Below, in pieces: positions 11,942-12,067 of a stretch of 12,067 bases of DNA; the first letter of the stretch is position 1; every line of letters starts with the position of its first letter. The stretch covers positions 1 through 12,067 of the forward strand of contig NZ_QLJH01000055.1 in assembly GCF_003951315.1 (NCBI RefSeq), given 5' to 3'. The DNA is from Sphingomonas sp. S-NIH.Pt15_0812. Lineage in GTDB: Bacteria; Pseudomonadota; Alphaproteobacteria; Sphingomonadales; Sphingomonadaceae. Both the position numbers and the translations under genes were made by a program. The notes under the pieces were generated by a model. It was given only the letters and a program-made list of their open reading frames with translations, was not told the origin of the DNA and did not search any database.

Positions 11942-12067
11942 TGACGTGCTCCCCTGAAACTCCGCCAATTTGAGCTAGAGTCCGCCTTCGTGAGGAGACG
12001 GACGTGAAGAAGAGTAGGTTCAGCGAGGAGCAGATCATCGCGGTACTGCGCGAGCAGGAGGGCGGGA
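11942..12067 (+). mobile_element. IS3-family element, 5' terminal part (right copy)
   Basis: This is the second copy of the element at 1-125, now on the plus strand, with terminus TGACGTGCTCCCCTGA, a short leader and the orfA start. It is inserted in the orfA of another IS3-family element, and the window ends inside it. Confidence 0.85.
12004..12067 (+). CDS. IS3-family transposase OrfA, N-terminal fragment (cut by window edge)
   Basis: The GTG at 12004 starts the same 21 residues as the fragment at 1-63 (VKKSRFSEEQIIAVLREQEG). A TGAGGAG site lies about 8 bases upstream. The start differs in sequence from the neighbouring interrupted OrfA (SEEQIIAVLRE against SEQQIAFILKQ), so the two come from different IS3-family elements. 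The rest of the gene lies beyond the window. Confidence 0.8.
   Translation, partial: MKKSRFSEEQIIAVLREQEGG

Noticed and set aside
1..12067. Composite transposon bounded by two IS3 copies
   Set aside because: Only the inner 5' ends are visible; outer ends and a target duplication cannot be seen, so I report only the inverted bracketing.
1..12067. CRISPR array, tRNA, rRNA or origin of replication
   Set aside because: No regularly spaced repeats, no cloverleaf-like sequence and no iteron cluster were found by eye.

Overview
The window looks like a mobile-element-rich accessory segment (plasmid or genomic island) of an alphaproteobacterium, most likely a sphingomonad. The basis is the GC-rich coding style of most genes, the IS66, IS481 and IS3-type elements, and a DUF6894 protein. 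No rRNA, tRNA or CRISPR array was seen. Host assignment is inference.

Layout. Both ends are the same IS3-family element in opposite orientation: positions 1-126 are a perfect reverse complement of 11941-12066, each carrying the first codons of orfA. Next (233-3877, minus strand) is an apparently complete IS66-family element: tnpA, tnpB and tnpC plus a fourth gene of the DUF1963/YwqG family between tnpC and the terminal repeat. It has matching terminal inverted repeats and an exact GTGTAGG flanking duplication, so the DUF1963 gene is inside the element as a passenger.

3972-7451 is a compact GC-rich metabolic block. An AraC-type regulator on the minus strand diverges from a short-chain dehydrogenase/reductase, a glutathione S-transferase, an isochorismatase-like cysteine hydrolase and a short ABM-type monooxygenase on the plus strand. 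The set fits an inducible response to reactive carbonyl or quinone-like compounds; substrates cannot be read from sequence.

7452-8737 is sparse: two strong inverted repeats, a weakly supported small exported protein, and a better supported periplasmic coiled-coil-like protein on the minus strand with a terminator-like hairpin behind it.

8738-9811 is a decayed IS481-family element. Its termini and CTAG-type target duplication can still be read, but its transposase is broken by frameshifts, a nonsense codon, loss of the first catalytic Asp, and short palindrome-like insertions.

9818 to about 11500 is an AT-rich island with a second AraC-type regulator, tandem direct repeats just upstream of it, and a DUF6894 small protein. 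The composition contrasts sharply with the rest and suggests separate acquisition. From about 11539 to the end lies IS3-family debris: a dead orfB tail, then an orfA start that is itself interrupted by the terminal IS3 copy.
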